From the NCBI GenBank assembly GCA_023205875.1, contig CP060760.1, forward strand, positions 248,001 to 312,000: 64,000 nucleotides of DNA, given 5' to 3'. The stretch is from Chloropicon primus (lineage: Eukaryota; Chlorophyta; Chloropicophyceae; Chloropicales; Chloropicaceae). Below the pieces are notes generated by a model. That model made no database searches and was not told where the DNA came from. It saw nothing but the letters and a program-made list of their open reading frames with translations. Below, one piece after another: positions 1 through 9,507 of this stretch (its first letter is position 1; each line of letters begins with the position of its first letter). The position numbers and the translations under genes were made by a program.

Positions 1-1598
1 ATGGATTGGCCAAGACTTCGCAAAAACACCAGGATGCCAAGATACTCCATCCTGTCCGTGGCATTCGTAATCGATTCTGCCTCGACGCAGAACTTCTTCA
101 GATCGTCACTGCTGCGGAAGTTCAGCGCAGGCCTGGTGTGTAACGAGTCAGCAAGTCGACTCGTCTTACTGCTGCTCGCGCGTTCTGACCCTCTTCTCAT
201 CCTCTTCCTGTCCACTTCCCCAGTGTCCTCGGAATTCGCTCGTTTGCGGTTCTCCAGCAGGGAGAGGTTCTCCTCGGACTGGGTCTGCAGGGCCTTGCTC
301 TCCCTCTCCTTGATCATAAATTTCATCGCGTTTTGCAGCAGCAGGGGATTGTTTGCAGTTGTCATGAGAAACATAACAAGCTCCTCCATGTTTGTGCCTT
401 GGGCACCGCCGGTGGAGCTGACGTCCAAAACCATCTCACACAGAGCCCTGGGGAGATCACTTGTCTGGCTGAACTTTGCGCAATTGCAGCAGAGGAACAC
501 GACATAGTTTGAAATATTCTTGCTCCTTTGCGCCGAAGGGATGGATCTTTGGAAAAACCGCAGGAGTCCTGCCACGCACTTGTCGAAATAGTGATCGCAC
601 AGCAACGGCTGCGATGACAATAGTGCACATGTTTTCTGCAGGACCGTGTCCATGGCGCCACCCCACGGGTACGCGTGGGCACCCGCGAGCCTCGCGATGG
701 AGTGAAGGGCTCTGCAGCAATGTGGAAACAGTCCATCGCATTGATCCAAAAGATTCAACACGCTGTCGATCAGGTTTTCGCGCCCCAGAGGAATCGTGGA
801 GCAGGAGCTCTGGTCCATGCTGTACGCCAAAACGTCCAGGAGAACCTTAAGGGAGCATTCCACCTGGTGAAACGAGGTCAGGGTCAGCGCCAGGCCGCTT
901 TTGATGTCCTTCCTGTCCATAGCGACGAGTCCCAGCTCCCTGTTCTTATCGTCGTCCTCTCCACCAAGCCTCTGGAAGGCTTCCCTGAAGCCGAAAACCG
1001 TGAGTGGGGTGGACGTTCCCCCGGCGGTGCCCCTCCTGCCCGCCTTGAGGAGGTAGCTGGCGTGCGCGGCGAGCTCTCTCACCGCCGCGCTCGTCCCGGC
1101 CAAGACGCTCCTGGAGACGGCCTTGCTTTCCGAGGCATGCTCCACCAAGGCGAAGAACACCCTCGCGACCGCTTGGGAGGACTCCAAGGAATCGCACGCC
1201 TTGCAGAGGTGGATGAAGTACCGGATCACCCAGTACACCGTCAGGTCCTGGCTCGGGCCGAAGATTGGCGTGAACTGCTTCACGGCCAGCTTCGTCAGCG
1301 AGCATATCGACAGGATCTCTCGCTTGTCGATGGTCTCCCTCTCGCAAAACTCCTCGAGCAGGTTCGGAAGCAGCGACGCGAACCTCGTCCCCACGGCCTC
1401 GTAATCTGCTTGCGTCTGCTTCCCATCCGTCAAGTGGGACGTGAGGTCCTGCAGGAGCGACAGCAACGTTATCCCGGAGTCCCTCCTCCCTCCTCCCGCC
1501 GCCGCCGCCGCCGTCGGAGGGTTGCTTCCGTTGATCAGGATCCCGAGATTGCCAGGAGAGAACCCCTCCGCACTCACGATCACTTCCCCTTCCTCCAT
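1..1598 (-). CDS. Partial helical-repeat protein, function unknown (C-terminus beyond left edge)
   Basis: A single frame of 532 codons runs without a stop from an ATG at 1598-1596 to the left edge, where it is still open. The protein begins [13 protein letters not shown], has a short poly-Ala stretch near residue 33, and then a long series of leucine-rich amphipathic helices, for example [13 protein letters not shown] and [13 protein letters not shown], which look like ARM/HEAT-type repeats. A basic patch, [11 protein letters not shown], lies near residue 460 and could be a nuclear localisation signal. Codons favour G or C in the third position, like the neighbouring genes. I do not recognise the family. 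The N-terminal solenoid of a large kinase such as ATR is one thought, but nothing seen here proves it. It shares its upstream region with the U1-C gene. Confidence 0.6.
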   Translation of the reverse strand, partial: MEEGEVIVSAEGFSPGNLGILINGSNPPTAAAAAGGGRRDSGITLLSLLQDLTSHLTDGKQTQADYEAVGTRFASLLPNLLEEFCERETIDKREILSICSLTKLAVKQFTPIFGPSQDLTVYWVIRYFIHLCKACDSLESSQAVARVFFALVEHASESKAVSRSVLAGTSAAVRELAAHASYLLKAGRRGTAGGTSTPLTVFGFREAFQRLGGEDDDKNRELGLVAMDRKDIKSGLALTLTSFHQVECSLKVLLDVLAYSMDQSSCSTIPLGRENLIDSVLNLLDQCDGLFPHCCRALHSIARLAGAHAYPWGGAMDTVLQKTCALLSSQPLLCDHYFDKCVAGLLRFFQRSIPSAQRSKNISNYVVFLCCNCAKFSQTSDLPRALCEMVLDVSSTGGAQGTNMEELVMFLMTTANNPLLLQNAMKFMIKERESKALQTQSEENLSLLENRKRANSEDTGEVDRKRMRRGSERASSSKTSRLADSLHTRPALNFRSSDDLKKFCVEAESITNATDRMEYLGILVFLRSLGQS

Positions 1599-1927
1599 CT
1601 CTCTCCTTCCCCCTCACGATCGATCGCTCCTCTCCGCCATCCCCTCCTCTCCCCTTCCAAATCCTCACCACGAAGCCGCTTCGCTCAACCGACCACACGA
1701 ACGAAAGATCGAGGCACGACGCTTACGCCTGTTCCCTCCCCTTCCCCCCCTCACTCACTCCCTTGCCGCCCTCTGCGATCGATCGCTTCGCTTCCCCTCC
1801 TCGCCCTTCCTTCCTCTGTCACCGTCGAGTGAGGCGGGAAGTGAGAAGAGGAGGAGCAATCGCGGCGATCGATCATCGATCGAGGACGACGACGAGGACG
1901 CGCGCGCGCCAGGTCGAGAGGGGGCAC

Positions 1928-1967
1928 GAAGAAGAAGAAGAAGAAGAAGAAGAAGAAGAAGAAGAAG
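1928..1967. repeat. (GAA)n microsatellite
   Basis: About 13 GAA units, visible directly, in the shared upstream region. Confidence 0.9.
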
Positions 1968-2088
1968 CGGCGTTCTCTATCTCTTTCTCTTTCTCTTTCT
2001 CTTACGAAAGAAGCGGCGGTCTGAGGAGGAGGGTTTGACGACGCGACGCATAGCATCGCATCGTGCACGAGGAGCCTTCGTTTGTTCG

Positions 2089-2124
2089 TTTGTTTGTTTG
2101 TTTGTTTGTTTGTTTGTTTGTTTG
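2089..2124. repeat. (TTTG)9 microsatellite
   Basis: Nine perfect TTTG units ending 27 bp before the U1-C ATG, so probably within its 5' UTR. Confidence 0.9.
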
Positions 2125-2151
2125 GGCGAGGGTCAGCGAGGTGTTGTCGTG

Positions 2152-2460
2152 ATGCCGAGGTACTATTGTGATTACTGCGACGCGTACCTGACGCACGACT
2201 CGGCTTCGGTGAGGAAGCAGCACAACTCCGGGTTCAAGCACAAGGCGAATGTGAGGGCATACTACGAGGTGTTCGAGAACCAGTTTCGGGAACACGACGC
2301 GAGGGTGCTGGCGGAGCAGTACGAGCTTCAGCGGCGGAAGGCCATGATGCAAGGGGCAGCGCCGATGCAGCAGCAGTACATGGTGATGCACCAGCAGGGC
2401 GTGATGGTGCCACCGCAGGAGCAAGGACAGGGGCCGGAGCGGAACCCCAAGCCCCAGTAG
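2152..2460 (+). CDS. U1C: U1 small nuclear ribonucleoprotein C (U1-C)
   Basis: 102 residues. U1-C is a core protein of the U1 snRNP and helps it recognise 5' splice sites in the nucleus. The N-terminus [17 protein letters not shown] is the family hallmark, and the single C2H2-type zinc finger is complete (Cys6, Cys9, His24, His30). The rest is a helical segment followed by a Met/Gln/Pro-rich tail, short compared with animal and plant U1-C (about 160-210 residues). The frame is open far upstream, but family alignment fixes the start at this ATG. No intron is present. It converges on PRMT1 with a gap of 126 bp. Confidence 0.93.
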   Translation: MPRYYCDYCDAYLTHDSASVRKQHNSGFKHKANVRAYYEVFENQFREHDARVLAEQYELQRRKAMMQGAAPMQQQYMVMHQQGVMVPPQEQGQGPERNPKPQ

Positions 2461-2504
2461 GCTAGTCAGGCAGAGGGCTTGGGTAAAAGACCTGAAGATA
2501 AGCG

Positions 2505-2509
2505 TTACA
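2505..2509 (-). terminator. TGTAA poly(A) signal of PRMT1 (putative)
   Basis: TGTAA on the minus strand about 80 nt beyond the PRMT1 stop. UGUAA is the usual poly(A) signal of chlorophyte algae. Confidence 0.45.
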
Positions 2510-2586
2510 TTAATATTAGAGTTGAAAACTTTCTTTGTTCTTACTTTTTCTATTCCCACAAGTTCACCGCTCCCTCGACGCGTCGA

Positions 2587-3627
2587 TCACCTCATCTTGT
2601 ACTCCATCTGCCCCTTGGCCTGTTGCCACTTTCCGTTGTGGTTGTACGTAATAGTGATGTCCAAGTCCCTCCTGTTGCTCGCGTTCGGCTTGCAAGAGAG
2701 CGTCCCTGTCAGCTTCTCCCCCTCGCAGATCGTGATTTCGTCCGGCAAGTAGAACACGGTCTGCTTCCAGTGCGTCTGCTGGGCCTGGGGACTCGTCGAG
2801 AACATGTTGGCCTTGTGGCCGGTGCTAAAGGTGGTGTCAAAGTAAGCGACGAGGGCGTGGATGTAATCGTTCCTCGTTGCGGTGAGCTCAAAGGGGCTCG
2901 TGAAGGTGCAGTCCTCCACGCTGTACTCCGGCACCTTCACTTCCCTCAGGAGTTGGACGCCAGTGCAAATCTGCTGGCTGTCCACCACGTCAACCAGGGG
3001 CTCCGTGATGGCAACCTCCTTAATGCACTTCATGCTGTAGCCGTACACATTGTCCCAGAAGTCCAGCTTCTCTCTTTTGTACTCCGCGTCCTCAATGCCC
3101 ACGAGGTTGAGCGTGAGGTAGTCGGGAAGCATGATGCCCCCAGGCTTCAGCCACTTGTCTCTGGCGTGAATCACGGTGTCGAGCATGGACTCGTAGAAGA
3201 GGAAGTAACCCATCCACTCGCTGACAATGACGTCCACCTTATCGACCGGGAGCTCGATCTCCTCCACCTTTCCCTTGATCACCGTTATCACATCCTCGTA
3301 CCCGTTCTCCTTCACGATAAGCTTCGCGTAGTTCGCGATCTCACTGCAGTCTATGGCGTAAACGGCCTTGGCCCCGACCTTGGCGCAGAAAAGCGAAAGT
3401 ATCCCCGTGCCGCAGCCGATGTCAAGCACCACCTTCCCCTCTATGTTCTGCTTGTTGAACTCTATTGCACGCTTATACTCGCTCGTCCTGACTTCATCCT
3501 TCAGCATCTCCTCGTGGATCCCAAAGTGGGAGTACGAGTCGAAGTAATAATCCTTGCTCGTCATCGCCTTCCCACTCTCCTCCCCCTCGACCCCCCCCTT
3601 GGTACCAGACATCTCCATGCTCGCCAT
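2587..3627 (-). CDS. PRMT1: Protein arginine N-methyltransferase 1
   Basis: 346 residues, full length for type I PRMTs. It would place asymmetric dimethyl groups on arginines of RNA-binding proteins and histones using S-adenosylmethionine. Visible motifs are SAM motif I (VLDIGCGTGILSLFCAKVGA), the double-E loop (SEWMGYFLFYESM) with both catalytic glutamates, the FDSYSHFGIHEEML N-terminal helix that closes over SAM, and the THW loop (QQTHWKQ). The first ATG gives MASMEMSGTKGG; ATGs at residues 4 and 6 are alternatives. No intron. It is divergent from the GT29 gene. Confidence 0.95.
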   Translation of the reverse strand: MASMEMSGTKGGVEGEESGKAMTSKDYYFDSYSHFGIHEEMLKDEVRTSEYKRAIEFNKQNIEGKVVLDIGCGTGILSLFCAKVGAKAVYAIDCSEIANYAKLIVKENGYEDVITVIKGKVEEIELPVDKVDVIVSEWMGYFLFYESMLDTVIHARDKWLKPGGIMLPDYLTLNLVGIEDAEYKREKLDFWDNVYGYSMKCIKEVAITEPLVDVVDSQQICTGVQLLREVKVPEYSVEDCTFTSPFELTATRNDYIHALVAYFDTTFSTGHKANMFSTSPQAQQTHWKQTVFYLPDEITICEGEKLTGTLSCKPNASNRRDLDITITYNHNGKWQQAKGQMEYKMR

Positions 3628-3707
3628 ACTACCTCTCTATCTATGTATCTGTCTATCCAACTACCTATCTGTTCTCATCCATCCATCCATCAAACAACAA
3701 CAACAAC

Positions 3708-3711
<4 letters not shown>

Positions 3712-3759
<48 letters not shown>
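3712..3759. repeat. (GA)n microsatellite
   Basis: About 24 perfect GA units upstream of PRMT1, read as CT on its coding strand and probably in its 5' UTR or promoter. Confidence 0.9.
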
Positions 3760-3760
<1 letters not shown>

Positions 3761-3987
3761 AAAACCGTTTCAGAATTCTCGAAGAGAAAAAAAGTAAAAA
3801 AGGGAACCAGACGAAAGAGAGGAAATGTACGGGTCGTAACGCATCGCCCCTGGCTCGCCTTCCATCGCACCACGCACCATCCGGGAACTCACCTCAGTTG
3901 CTCTCGCTCTGCTTCGCAACGCCGCCAGCAGATTTTGCAGAGTGGACGACACACGAGTGCAATGAGTTCCACAATAAGTGCAACCAG

Positions 3988-4015
3988 TTTTAGGGTTTTA
4001 GGGTTTTAGGGTTTT
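3988..4015 (+). repeat. Interstitial telomere-like repeat (TTTTAGGG)3
   Basis: Three perfect TTTTAGGG units plus a trailing TTTT. TTTTAGGG is the telomere unit of Chlamydomonas-type green algae, and related telo-boxes occur in plant promoters. It lies between two divergent genes, not at a sequence end. Confidence 0.85.
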
Positions 4016-4322
4016 GTAAGATTCTCGCTCGTCATCTTTGGGAGACAGCGAAGGTGGCTCGGAGGCCACCCTGGCTAGGATACCCCAAAGACCTCTCCGA
4101 GTCATGAGAGAGACCCTTAGGCATGGACATCGCGTGACCCCATTGTCATTGGATTGCCTCACACCTTCCAAGCTTAGCGGAGCGTGAAGACCTGCTTGAA
4201 TTTTGGGTTCTCCTGGATTTCTCCAAGCTTTGAGGTTGAAAGATTTTGAACAGGACAAGGAGTTTCAAACGCGTGTGGTGCAGCACTCGTGGAGAGCGGC
4301 GCTTGATTCGTATTGCGGGACC

Positions 4323-5831
4323 ATGTTTGGAACGCAGGAAGTGAAGGGGAACTCCCGTTCTCCGTGGAGAGCTGTGCGGCCTTACGTGGTTGTCATCTTG
4401 ATATTGGGCCTGTGCAGCACCGTGATACTCCTGTCTTGGAGGAACGCCAGCCTTGTTGCGAACGGTGCCCGTCCGCGGAACGTGCACAAGCACGACGCAG
4501 CTGCAACAGAAGCTCTGAGAGCGAGGAGGCAGAGAGAGAGAGAGAGAGAGGCTCGCCGAGCACGCGCGGAGGATGCCCTGAGTCACTCCAGTGGTGGCCA
4601 TTCGAGGGGACCAGGAGGGGGGAGGGACCGGCGGTCGTCCAGGGAGAGAAGTAGGGGGCGATCTCACCGATCCTCTTCCTCCTCCCGGTCGTCCGCCGCG
4701 CAACCACCCCCTCCACCGGCTCCTCAGTCGAGGTCGAGGCAGCGCAGGGAGAGGCACAGGGAGAAGGAAAGGATAGACAAGAGCTCGGTGGACTTTAGAA
4801 ATATTTCGGACAGCATCATCGCCCAGCTCAGCATACCGAAGACGAAAGTGTATAAGCACAAGTTCCCCAACGGGTCGAGGCTCGTGGTGAACAAGAAGAA
4901 CCCGGAGAACAGGTTGGCGCACACCCAGCAGGAGAAGTTTCCGAGCAACTTGCCTGCGACAGATATCGAGGAGAGGTTCGGCTCTTGCGCAGTCGTTGGG
5001 AACTCGGGCATCAGCCTCTTCAACGAGAAGCAGGGAGAATCGATCGACAAGCACGACCTTGTGATCCGCTTCAACGACGGGCCCACGACGGGGTTCGAAA
5101 AGTACGTAGGAAAGAGGACGAGTTACAGGTTCATCAACAACAACTGGTCTCGCATTTTTACCAAGAGGGAGCCTAGAGGGTGCGCAGAGGGGGCACTCAT
5201 CTCGTTCGGGAATGGAGCCTTGCGGTTTCTCCATGCCCTCCGCGCAAAGTACGGTGAGAGGAGGCCCGCGTATTTCATGGCCCCCGAGTTTGCGCTCAAT
5301 GCAAGGGGCACATACAAGAAGGCTTATGCCGTGATGGACGAGGCGGGCTACATCCGGGTCAAGGGCAGGAACTCGCCGCCCACAGGGATCGAGGGCGTCT
5401 TCTTCGGCCTGGAGATGTGCGACACGGTGGACTTGTACGGCTTCCAGATCAGGAACGACCCAAAGATCAAGTACCACTACCACAACGAGGTCCAAGGGGT
5501 TGAGGCCGCGCATTCCTTTGGCTTTCAATACGAGTTTCTGAAAGTGCTGACTCACGGGGGCTTTATTCAGGTGTGCTTGCCCGAAACGAAGTCAGGCCCT
5601 TGCATCAATGGTGGGAAGAACGAGCCTAAAGCACGCGCGGCTCAGGATGCGCGACGGGGAGGCCAGGAGCAAGCGCAAGAAGCCGAGGTGGCCGAGCACA
5701 CTGAGGACGTGGAGGAGGCGGAGGAGGTGGGGGAAGTGGAGGAGGTGCATGAAATAGAAGAAAGTGGGGACGATGTTGAGATGGCAGAGGAAGTTCACGA
5801 GGCTGAGGAAGAAGAAGTCGTGCTGGAGTGA
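4323..5831 (+). CDS. Sialyltransferase-like protein, family GT29, with Arg/Ser-rich stem and acidic tail
   Basis: 502 residues, type II membrane topology. A short cytosolic end is followed by one membrane span (about 20-38, YVVVILILGLCSTVILLSW) typical of Golgi glycosyltransferases. The stem (about 60-150) is unusually rich in Arg, Ser and Glu. The GT29 domain shows sialylmotif L (CAVVGNSGISLF..IDKHDLVIRFND, near 218), motif S (GIEGVFFGLEMCDTVDLYGF, near 353) and motif III (YHYHNE, near 383). Residues 440-502 form a Glu/Val-rich acidic tail that I know of in no family member. The frame is open upstream, but the first ATG is at 4323. Plants and algae carry GT29 proteins whose sugar acceptors are mostly unsettled, so true sialic acid transfer is not implied. 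Confidence 0.85.
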   Translation: MFGTQEVKGNSRSPWRAVRPYVVVILILGLCSTVILLSWRNASLVANGARPRNVHKHDAAATEALRARRQREREREARRARAEDALSHSSGGHSRGPGGGRDRRSSRERSRGRSHRSSSSSRSSAAQPPPPPAPQSRSRQRRERHREKERIDKSSVDFRNISDSIIAQLSIPKTKVYKHKFPNGSRLVVNKKNPENRLAHTQQEKFPSNLPATDIEERFGSCAVVGNSGISLFNEKQGESIDKHDLVIRFNDGPTTGFEKYVGKRTSYRFINNNWSRIFTKREPRGCAEGALISFGNGALRFLHALRAKYGERRPAYFMAPEFALNARGTYKKAYAVMDEAGYIRVKGRNSPPTGIEGVFFGLEMCDTVDLYGFQIRNDPKIKYHYHNEVQGVEAAHSFGFQYEFLKVLTHGGFIQVCLPETKSGPCINGGKNEPKARAAQDARRGGQEQAQEAEVAEHTEDVEEAEEVGEVEEVHEIEESGDDVEMAEEVHEAEEEEVVLE

Positions 5832-5905
5832 ATCCAATTATTTCTGGAAAGGAATACAAATCAACGTTTTATGTATATTGTTACTATTACAGATGATGTG
5901 TGAGG

Positions 5906-5910
5906 TTACA
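5906..5910 (-). terminator. TGTAA poly(A) signal of the SPX-EXS gene (putative)
   Basis: TGTAA about 11 nt after the stop; a second lies at 5891-5887. Confidence 0.4.
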
Positions 5911-5920
5911 AACATGAAAT

Positions 5921-8350
5921 TCAAGTCTCGTGCGGCAAATGGGAGAAGTGTATGGTGGCAACGATCACCACAATGGCAACGATCACCAAGTTTCCGCCTG
6001 CTACAATCGTTGCTCTCATTGGATGGATCTGCTCAGTCTCGTTCTCAAAAGTGAGAAGGATCGGAACTTGCTTGATGCTCCTGTACTTGTTCGGATTCGC
6101 CATGTACTCGTACTCCACCCGCAGAAGAGTCCACTGGCATCTCCGCAGGATCTCGATTGTCCCCGCGATCGTCTTCGTGGTCTGGGCCCCGAGACCTGGA
6201 ATGATACTGTAGGGAGTAATCGTGAACGCCCAGGCTATCCTCCCGATGAAATTGGTGATGCAAGCGAAAACGTAGAACCACCGGGCGTTGATGAAACCGA
6301 TCTGCTTCCTGATCCCCTTTCTCGTGATGTAACCCCAGTCACACGCGATGTCCCAGCAATAACAGTACAAGGTTGAAACGATCAACATCGTGAACCACAC
6401 AGCCTTCCCGACACTCCAATGCCCGTCAACCTTGACGTAGTTTCCGAGGGAGGCCAGGCAAATTGCGCTCAAGGAGGTCAGGTACTTGCCGCAATTGACC
6501 AGCTGCCACTTATCTTGAGTGTCGTAATACCTCCTTATGCATTCCTGCACTCGATAGTAGTACGGGATACCAGTCAGAATGTGGGCTGTGAGGACGTGCT
6601 TTGGGTGCAACGACGATTCACCTGGGTGGAAGCCGCTGCCGGACACGTAGTAGAGCACCGTGTTCTCAAAGTCCACGATCCAAGCAACCATCGATGTCAA
6701 GACATCTGCCACGTAATTCTCCCTAAACCTAACCTCGGGCCCTATGAACGCAATCACCCTTTGGAAGATGATTGTCAAGGTCTGGAAGAACCACTTCCTG
6801 CTCTTGAAGTAGAAGGCTCCAGAAGGCGCAATGCAAGCCAGGAACATGACCAGGAACAAGGTCAGTGGCCAAACGTACAAGGGCAAGTCAAGCAAGGAGT
6901 ACCCTGTCTTGACAGTAGCCGTGTACAGTAGCAAGGAAATCAACCAAAAGCTCGTCATCGTTGCCGCAAGCGATGCACTGCCGTGGATGCCGAGCTCGTG
7001 CTTTGGATCCATGTCCAGAATCCAGAGGTAGTTGATGCCGTACGAGCGCCACAAGTACACAAGGACGCTCCAGCCCCAAATGAAGAGGATGGGGAAGAAG
7101 ATCACCCGGTACACTGGAATCACTTCGATCATGGACGTCGAGCAGAAGGGGCAGTCTGTCCTCGCTGGGTGGTACGTCGTGACCCAAATCAGCGCAAGAG
7201 TCAAGGCCACGTCGAACCCGAGGAAGAAGCCGACCTTGAGGGAGGGTTTGAGCGACGCCTTGTACACCATAAGCTTGGACCTCGCCTTGTCGATGTTGTT
7301 TTCCGTGAAATGCATCGCGTAGCTTCTCGCCAGCAGATCTGCTAGCTCATCCATCTTCTCCGACTTGCAGCACACCTCCTCCTTGAAGCAAGCCTTTGCA
7401 GTCAGCCGAGTCTTCTTCTTGCACTTCTTGGCCGCCTTCTGGAATCCCGTCAAGTTGAGCGTGGCCACCTGCTTGAGCTGCATGATGTGAACGTGCATCT
7501 CTCTGTAGGCGTGCTCGATCGTGTCCGGCTGGCTCCAGATCGCCTGGAACAGAGGCTGGGGCGCCTTGTAGGTCCTCAGCTTGGACTCGCTGTTCCTCCT
7601 CGATGGCGTCCTCGGTGGGGATTGAGGGCCGGGGAAAGACTCGGCGTCAGACAGACCAGAGGTTCTCCTGATCTGGGGCACGTCGTCTGTGAAGCTCGTC
7701 CTCGGGGACCTCGTGTCAGAAACCACCGGAGAGGTCTGCTCGTGCTCGTCCTCGTGATCCTGCACCCCGTGGTCAGAGTTGGGATCTGACACCCTTCTCT
7801 GCCCGTAGGGAACGGGGGAAAGGTTGGTGAAACTGACCCTCGGTGAGGGAGGCCCGGCCTTGGTGCCCGTTATGTTGTTCACCGTCTGTATCAACGAGCG
7901 AATACTCGACTCCAGCTCCGCTTCCTTGTGCGCCAAGAAGAAATTGCACCTCGACAACTCGCTCAACATCGCAGCCAGGAACTGGTCGTGCTTCTCCTTC
8001 CTCGTGGCCTCGTCCTCCGCGTCGTCCAGTATGGAGACAGAATCGAGCAAGGGCTCCACGTTCTCGCCGTCAGAGTTTCCTTTGCCGCAGCAGCAGCAGA
8101 CCCAGCTCTTGATCCAGAGAATGGTCAGCACAATCCACGTAAGGACTGCCGAGACGACGCGCTTCACCTGCTTCCCCAACGACGACGACGTGCTCAAAGG
8201 CATGGCCGTGGTTCCTATCTTGAGGTTGTCGTCATCGATGCTGTGCCTTCCGCTTCGTTGCTCGACACAGGCAACGAGCATCCCGTAGTCCAGGTACCCA
8301 TCCTCGAGGCCCTCGATCAAGTTGGCCTTGAGGAACTCACCGAAATGCAT
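5921..8350 (-). CDS. SPX-EXS phosphate exporter, PHO1/XPR1 family
   Basis: 809 residues. Members export inorganic phosphate and sense inositol pyrophosphates through the SPX domain. The ATG at 8350-8348 gives MHFGEFLKANLIEGL, the classic SPX start; the frame extends only to a TTG upstream. The SPX domain is spread over about 330 residues: the first helices are at 1-35, and the lysine surface helix NLTGFQKAAKKCKKKTRL is near 298. Between them lie a hydrophobic stretch (64-84), the run CCCC (85-88) and a Ser/Pro-rich linker. The C-terminal half has several membrane spans and the EXS signature with IEILRRCQWTLLRVEYEY near 735. No intron. The hydrophobic, Cys-rich insertion is atypical. Confidence 0.92.
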   Translation of the reverse strand: MHFGEFLKANLIEGLEDGYLDYGMLVACVEQRSGRHSIDDDNLKIGTTAMPLSTSSSLGKQVKRVVSAVLTWIVLTILWIKSWVCCCCGKGNSDGENVEPLLDSVSILDDAEDEATRKEKHDQFLAAMLSELSRCNFFLAHKEAELESSIRSLIQTVNNITGTKAGPPSPRVSFTNLSPVPYGQRRVSDPNSDHGVQDHEDEHEQTSPVVSDTRSPRTSFTDDVPQIRRTSGLSDAESFPGPQSPPRTPSRRNSESKLRTYKAPQPLFQAIWSQPDTIEHAYREMHVHIMQLKQVATLNLTGFQKAAKKCKKKTRLTAKACFKEEVCCKSEKMDELADLLARSYAMHFTENNIDKARSKLMVYKASLKPSLKVGFFLGFDVALTLALIWVTTYHPARTDCPFCSTSMIEVIPVYRVIFFPILFIWGWSVLVYLWRSYGINYLWILDMDPKHELGIHGSASLAATMTSFWLISLLLYTATVKTGYSLLDLPLYVWPLTLFLVMFLACIAPSGAFYFKSRKWFFQTLTIIFQRVIAFIGPEVRFRENYVADVLTSMVAWIVDFENTVLYYVSGSGFHPGESSLHPKHVLTAHILTGIPYYYRVQECIRRYYDTQDKWQLVNCGKYLTSLSAICLASLGNYVKVDGHWSVGKAVWFTMLIVSTLYCYCWDIACDWGYITRKGIRKQIGFINARWFYVFACITNFIGRIAWAFTITPYSIIPGLGAQTTKTIAGTIEILRRCQWTLLRVEYEYMANPNKYRSIKQVPILLTFENETEQIHPMRATIVAGGNLVIVAIVVIVATIHFSHLPHET

Positions 8351-8820
8351 CGTCGCCAAGCCAAGCCAACTCCTTCACGCACCCTTCCAACCAATGGAAC
8401 GAATGAAAGAACCAAAGCGTTCGGGTTTCTCGCTCAAAAACGACGCCAAGTGGGTCGAACGAAAGATCCAGAGACGACGCTTGCGAAGGTTACGACCTCG
8501 CGTGTGCTGCTATTCGCTCCCGCTTCCCATCTTCGCTTTGCGACGCCAGTGAACCTGGCTCACACTTCGCCGTCCACTCCCCCCCCGCTCTTCCAGGTGA
8601 GATGAGCGAGCGGATGAGAGGCAGAGGTGGGAGGGATGGCTGGAATGACTCGGGACACGACCACAGAGCCCTTCCAAAACCGTTCTCTGGGTTTGGTAAG
8701 GTGGATTGGCAAGGATAGCGGCGGGTCATCGATCGAGACACCCACACTGCCATTGTTTATATTGTTTATATTGTTTGTCCAGAGCTGATCTGCCTGGTGG
8801 TTGGTTCGTGGCATCACTAA
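8351..8820. promoter_or_regulatory. Upstream region of the SPX-EXS gene
   Basis: 470 bp between two minus-strand genes. It contains three tandem copies of TATTGTT near 8755-8780, close to the 3' end of the YjbQ-family gene. No gene is seen. Confidence 0.3.
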
Positions 8821-9420
8821 TTACTTCAAGCCGTGGACCTGAACGCCGATCTTCCTCTGCCTCTCCGGCTGACCGTCCAACTCGAGGAAGATCACGGACT
8901 GGTACGTCCCAAGCACGAGCTTCCCCTCGTGGACCGGGACGGACTCGCCCTGGCCCATGAGCATCGCAAGAATATGCGAGTGCGCGTTGATGGGCTCGTC
9001 GTCCGGCCACTTTCCAACAAAGGGGACGGGAATCTCCCTGTACTGCAGGTCGTTGTGAAGGTAGGGGTAGTCCGCAGGCACGAGCTTGGCCAGGAACTGC
9101 CTCACGTCGTCCACGAGGCGAGGCTCCAGCTCGTTGATGGTGAGCGCCGTGGTCGTGTGCCGGGAGATCACATTCACCGCGCCATTCGTCACGCCCGACC
9201 TCTCCAGCACGCCCTCGATCTGGGGGGTAATGTCGTACAGCGCGATCCCCACTTGGGTCGTCACAACGAGGTTCTCGAAGTGGTACGAGGTCTGGCCAGC
9301 ACCCCCAGCACCCCCAGCACTCCTCACCCTCGACCCCGCCACGCGTGAGGCGGCTCGTCCTCGCGGAGTCCCTCGCACCTTCCAAGCGAAGGAAGAAGAA
9401 GCAGAAGCCACCATCGCCAT
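8821..9420 (-). CDS. YjbQ/UPF0047 family protein, probably organelle-targeted
   Basis: 199 residues. After a Ser/Ala/Arg-rich N-terminus of about 45 residues, which looks like a plastid or mitochondrial transit peptide, a full YjbQ/UPF0047 domain follows. Seen are SRHTTTALTINE, the YLHND and NAHSHI histidine blocks that form the putative metal site, and GTYQSVIFLELDG at the end. Bacterial members show weak thiamine-phosphate synthase activity in vivo, but the true reaction of the family is not settled. The first ATG is at 9420; an in-frame GTG two codons upstream is ignored. It is divergent from RecA. Confidence 0.88.
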   Translation of the reverse strand: MAMVASASSSFAWKVRGTPRGRAASRVAGSRVRSAGGAGGAGQTSYHFENLVVTTQVGIALYDITPQIEGVLERSGVTNGAVNVISRHTTTALTINELEPRLVDDVRQFLAKLVPADYPYLHNDLQYREIPVPFVGKWPDDEPINAHSHILAMLMGQGESVPVHEGKLVLGTYQSVIFLELDGQPERQRKIGVQVHGLK

Positions 9421-9475
9421 CGTCACCAGCTGCCTTCAGGTGCTTTGAAAACCTCTTTGATGCTGATGCTGCTGA

Positions 9476-9507
<32 letters not shown>

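Larger units (their letters stand above)
1599..2151. promoter_or_regulatory. Shared upstream region of the left-edge gene and U1-C
   Basis: 553 bp between two divergent start codons. It is C/T-rich on the plus strand and holds several ATCGATCG clusters, a (GAA)n run at 1928-1967 and nine copies of TTTG at 2089-2124, just before the U1-C start. No further gene is supported. Confidence 0.4.
3628..4322. promoter_or_regulatory. Shared upstream region of PRMT1 and the GT29 gene
   Basis: 695 bp with, in order, CTAT/ATCC-rich sequence, a (CAA)n run, a 48-bp (GA)n tract at 3712-3759, and a telomere-like TTTTAGGG array at 3988-4015. No other gene is supported. Confidence 0.4.

Noticed and set aside
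3988-4015. A chromosome end or contig join
   Set aside because: Only three telomere-like units, with normal gene-bearing sequence on both sides.
4500-4760. An SR-type splicing factor
   Set aside because: The Arg/Ser-rich stretch is part of the stem of the GT29 protein: same frame, membrane span before it and sialylmotifs after it.
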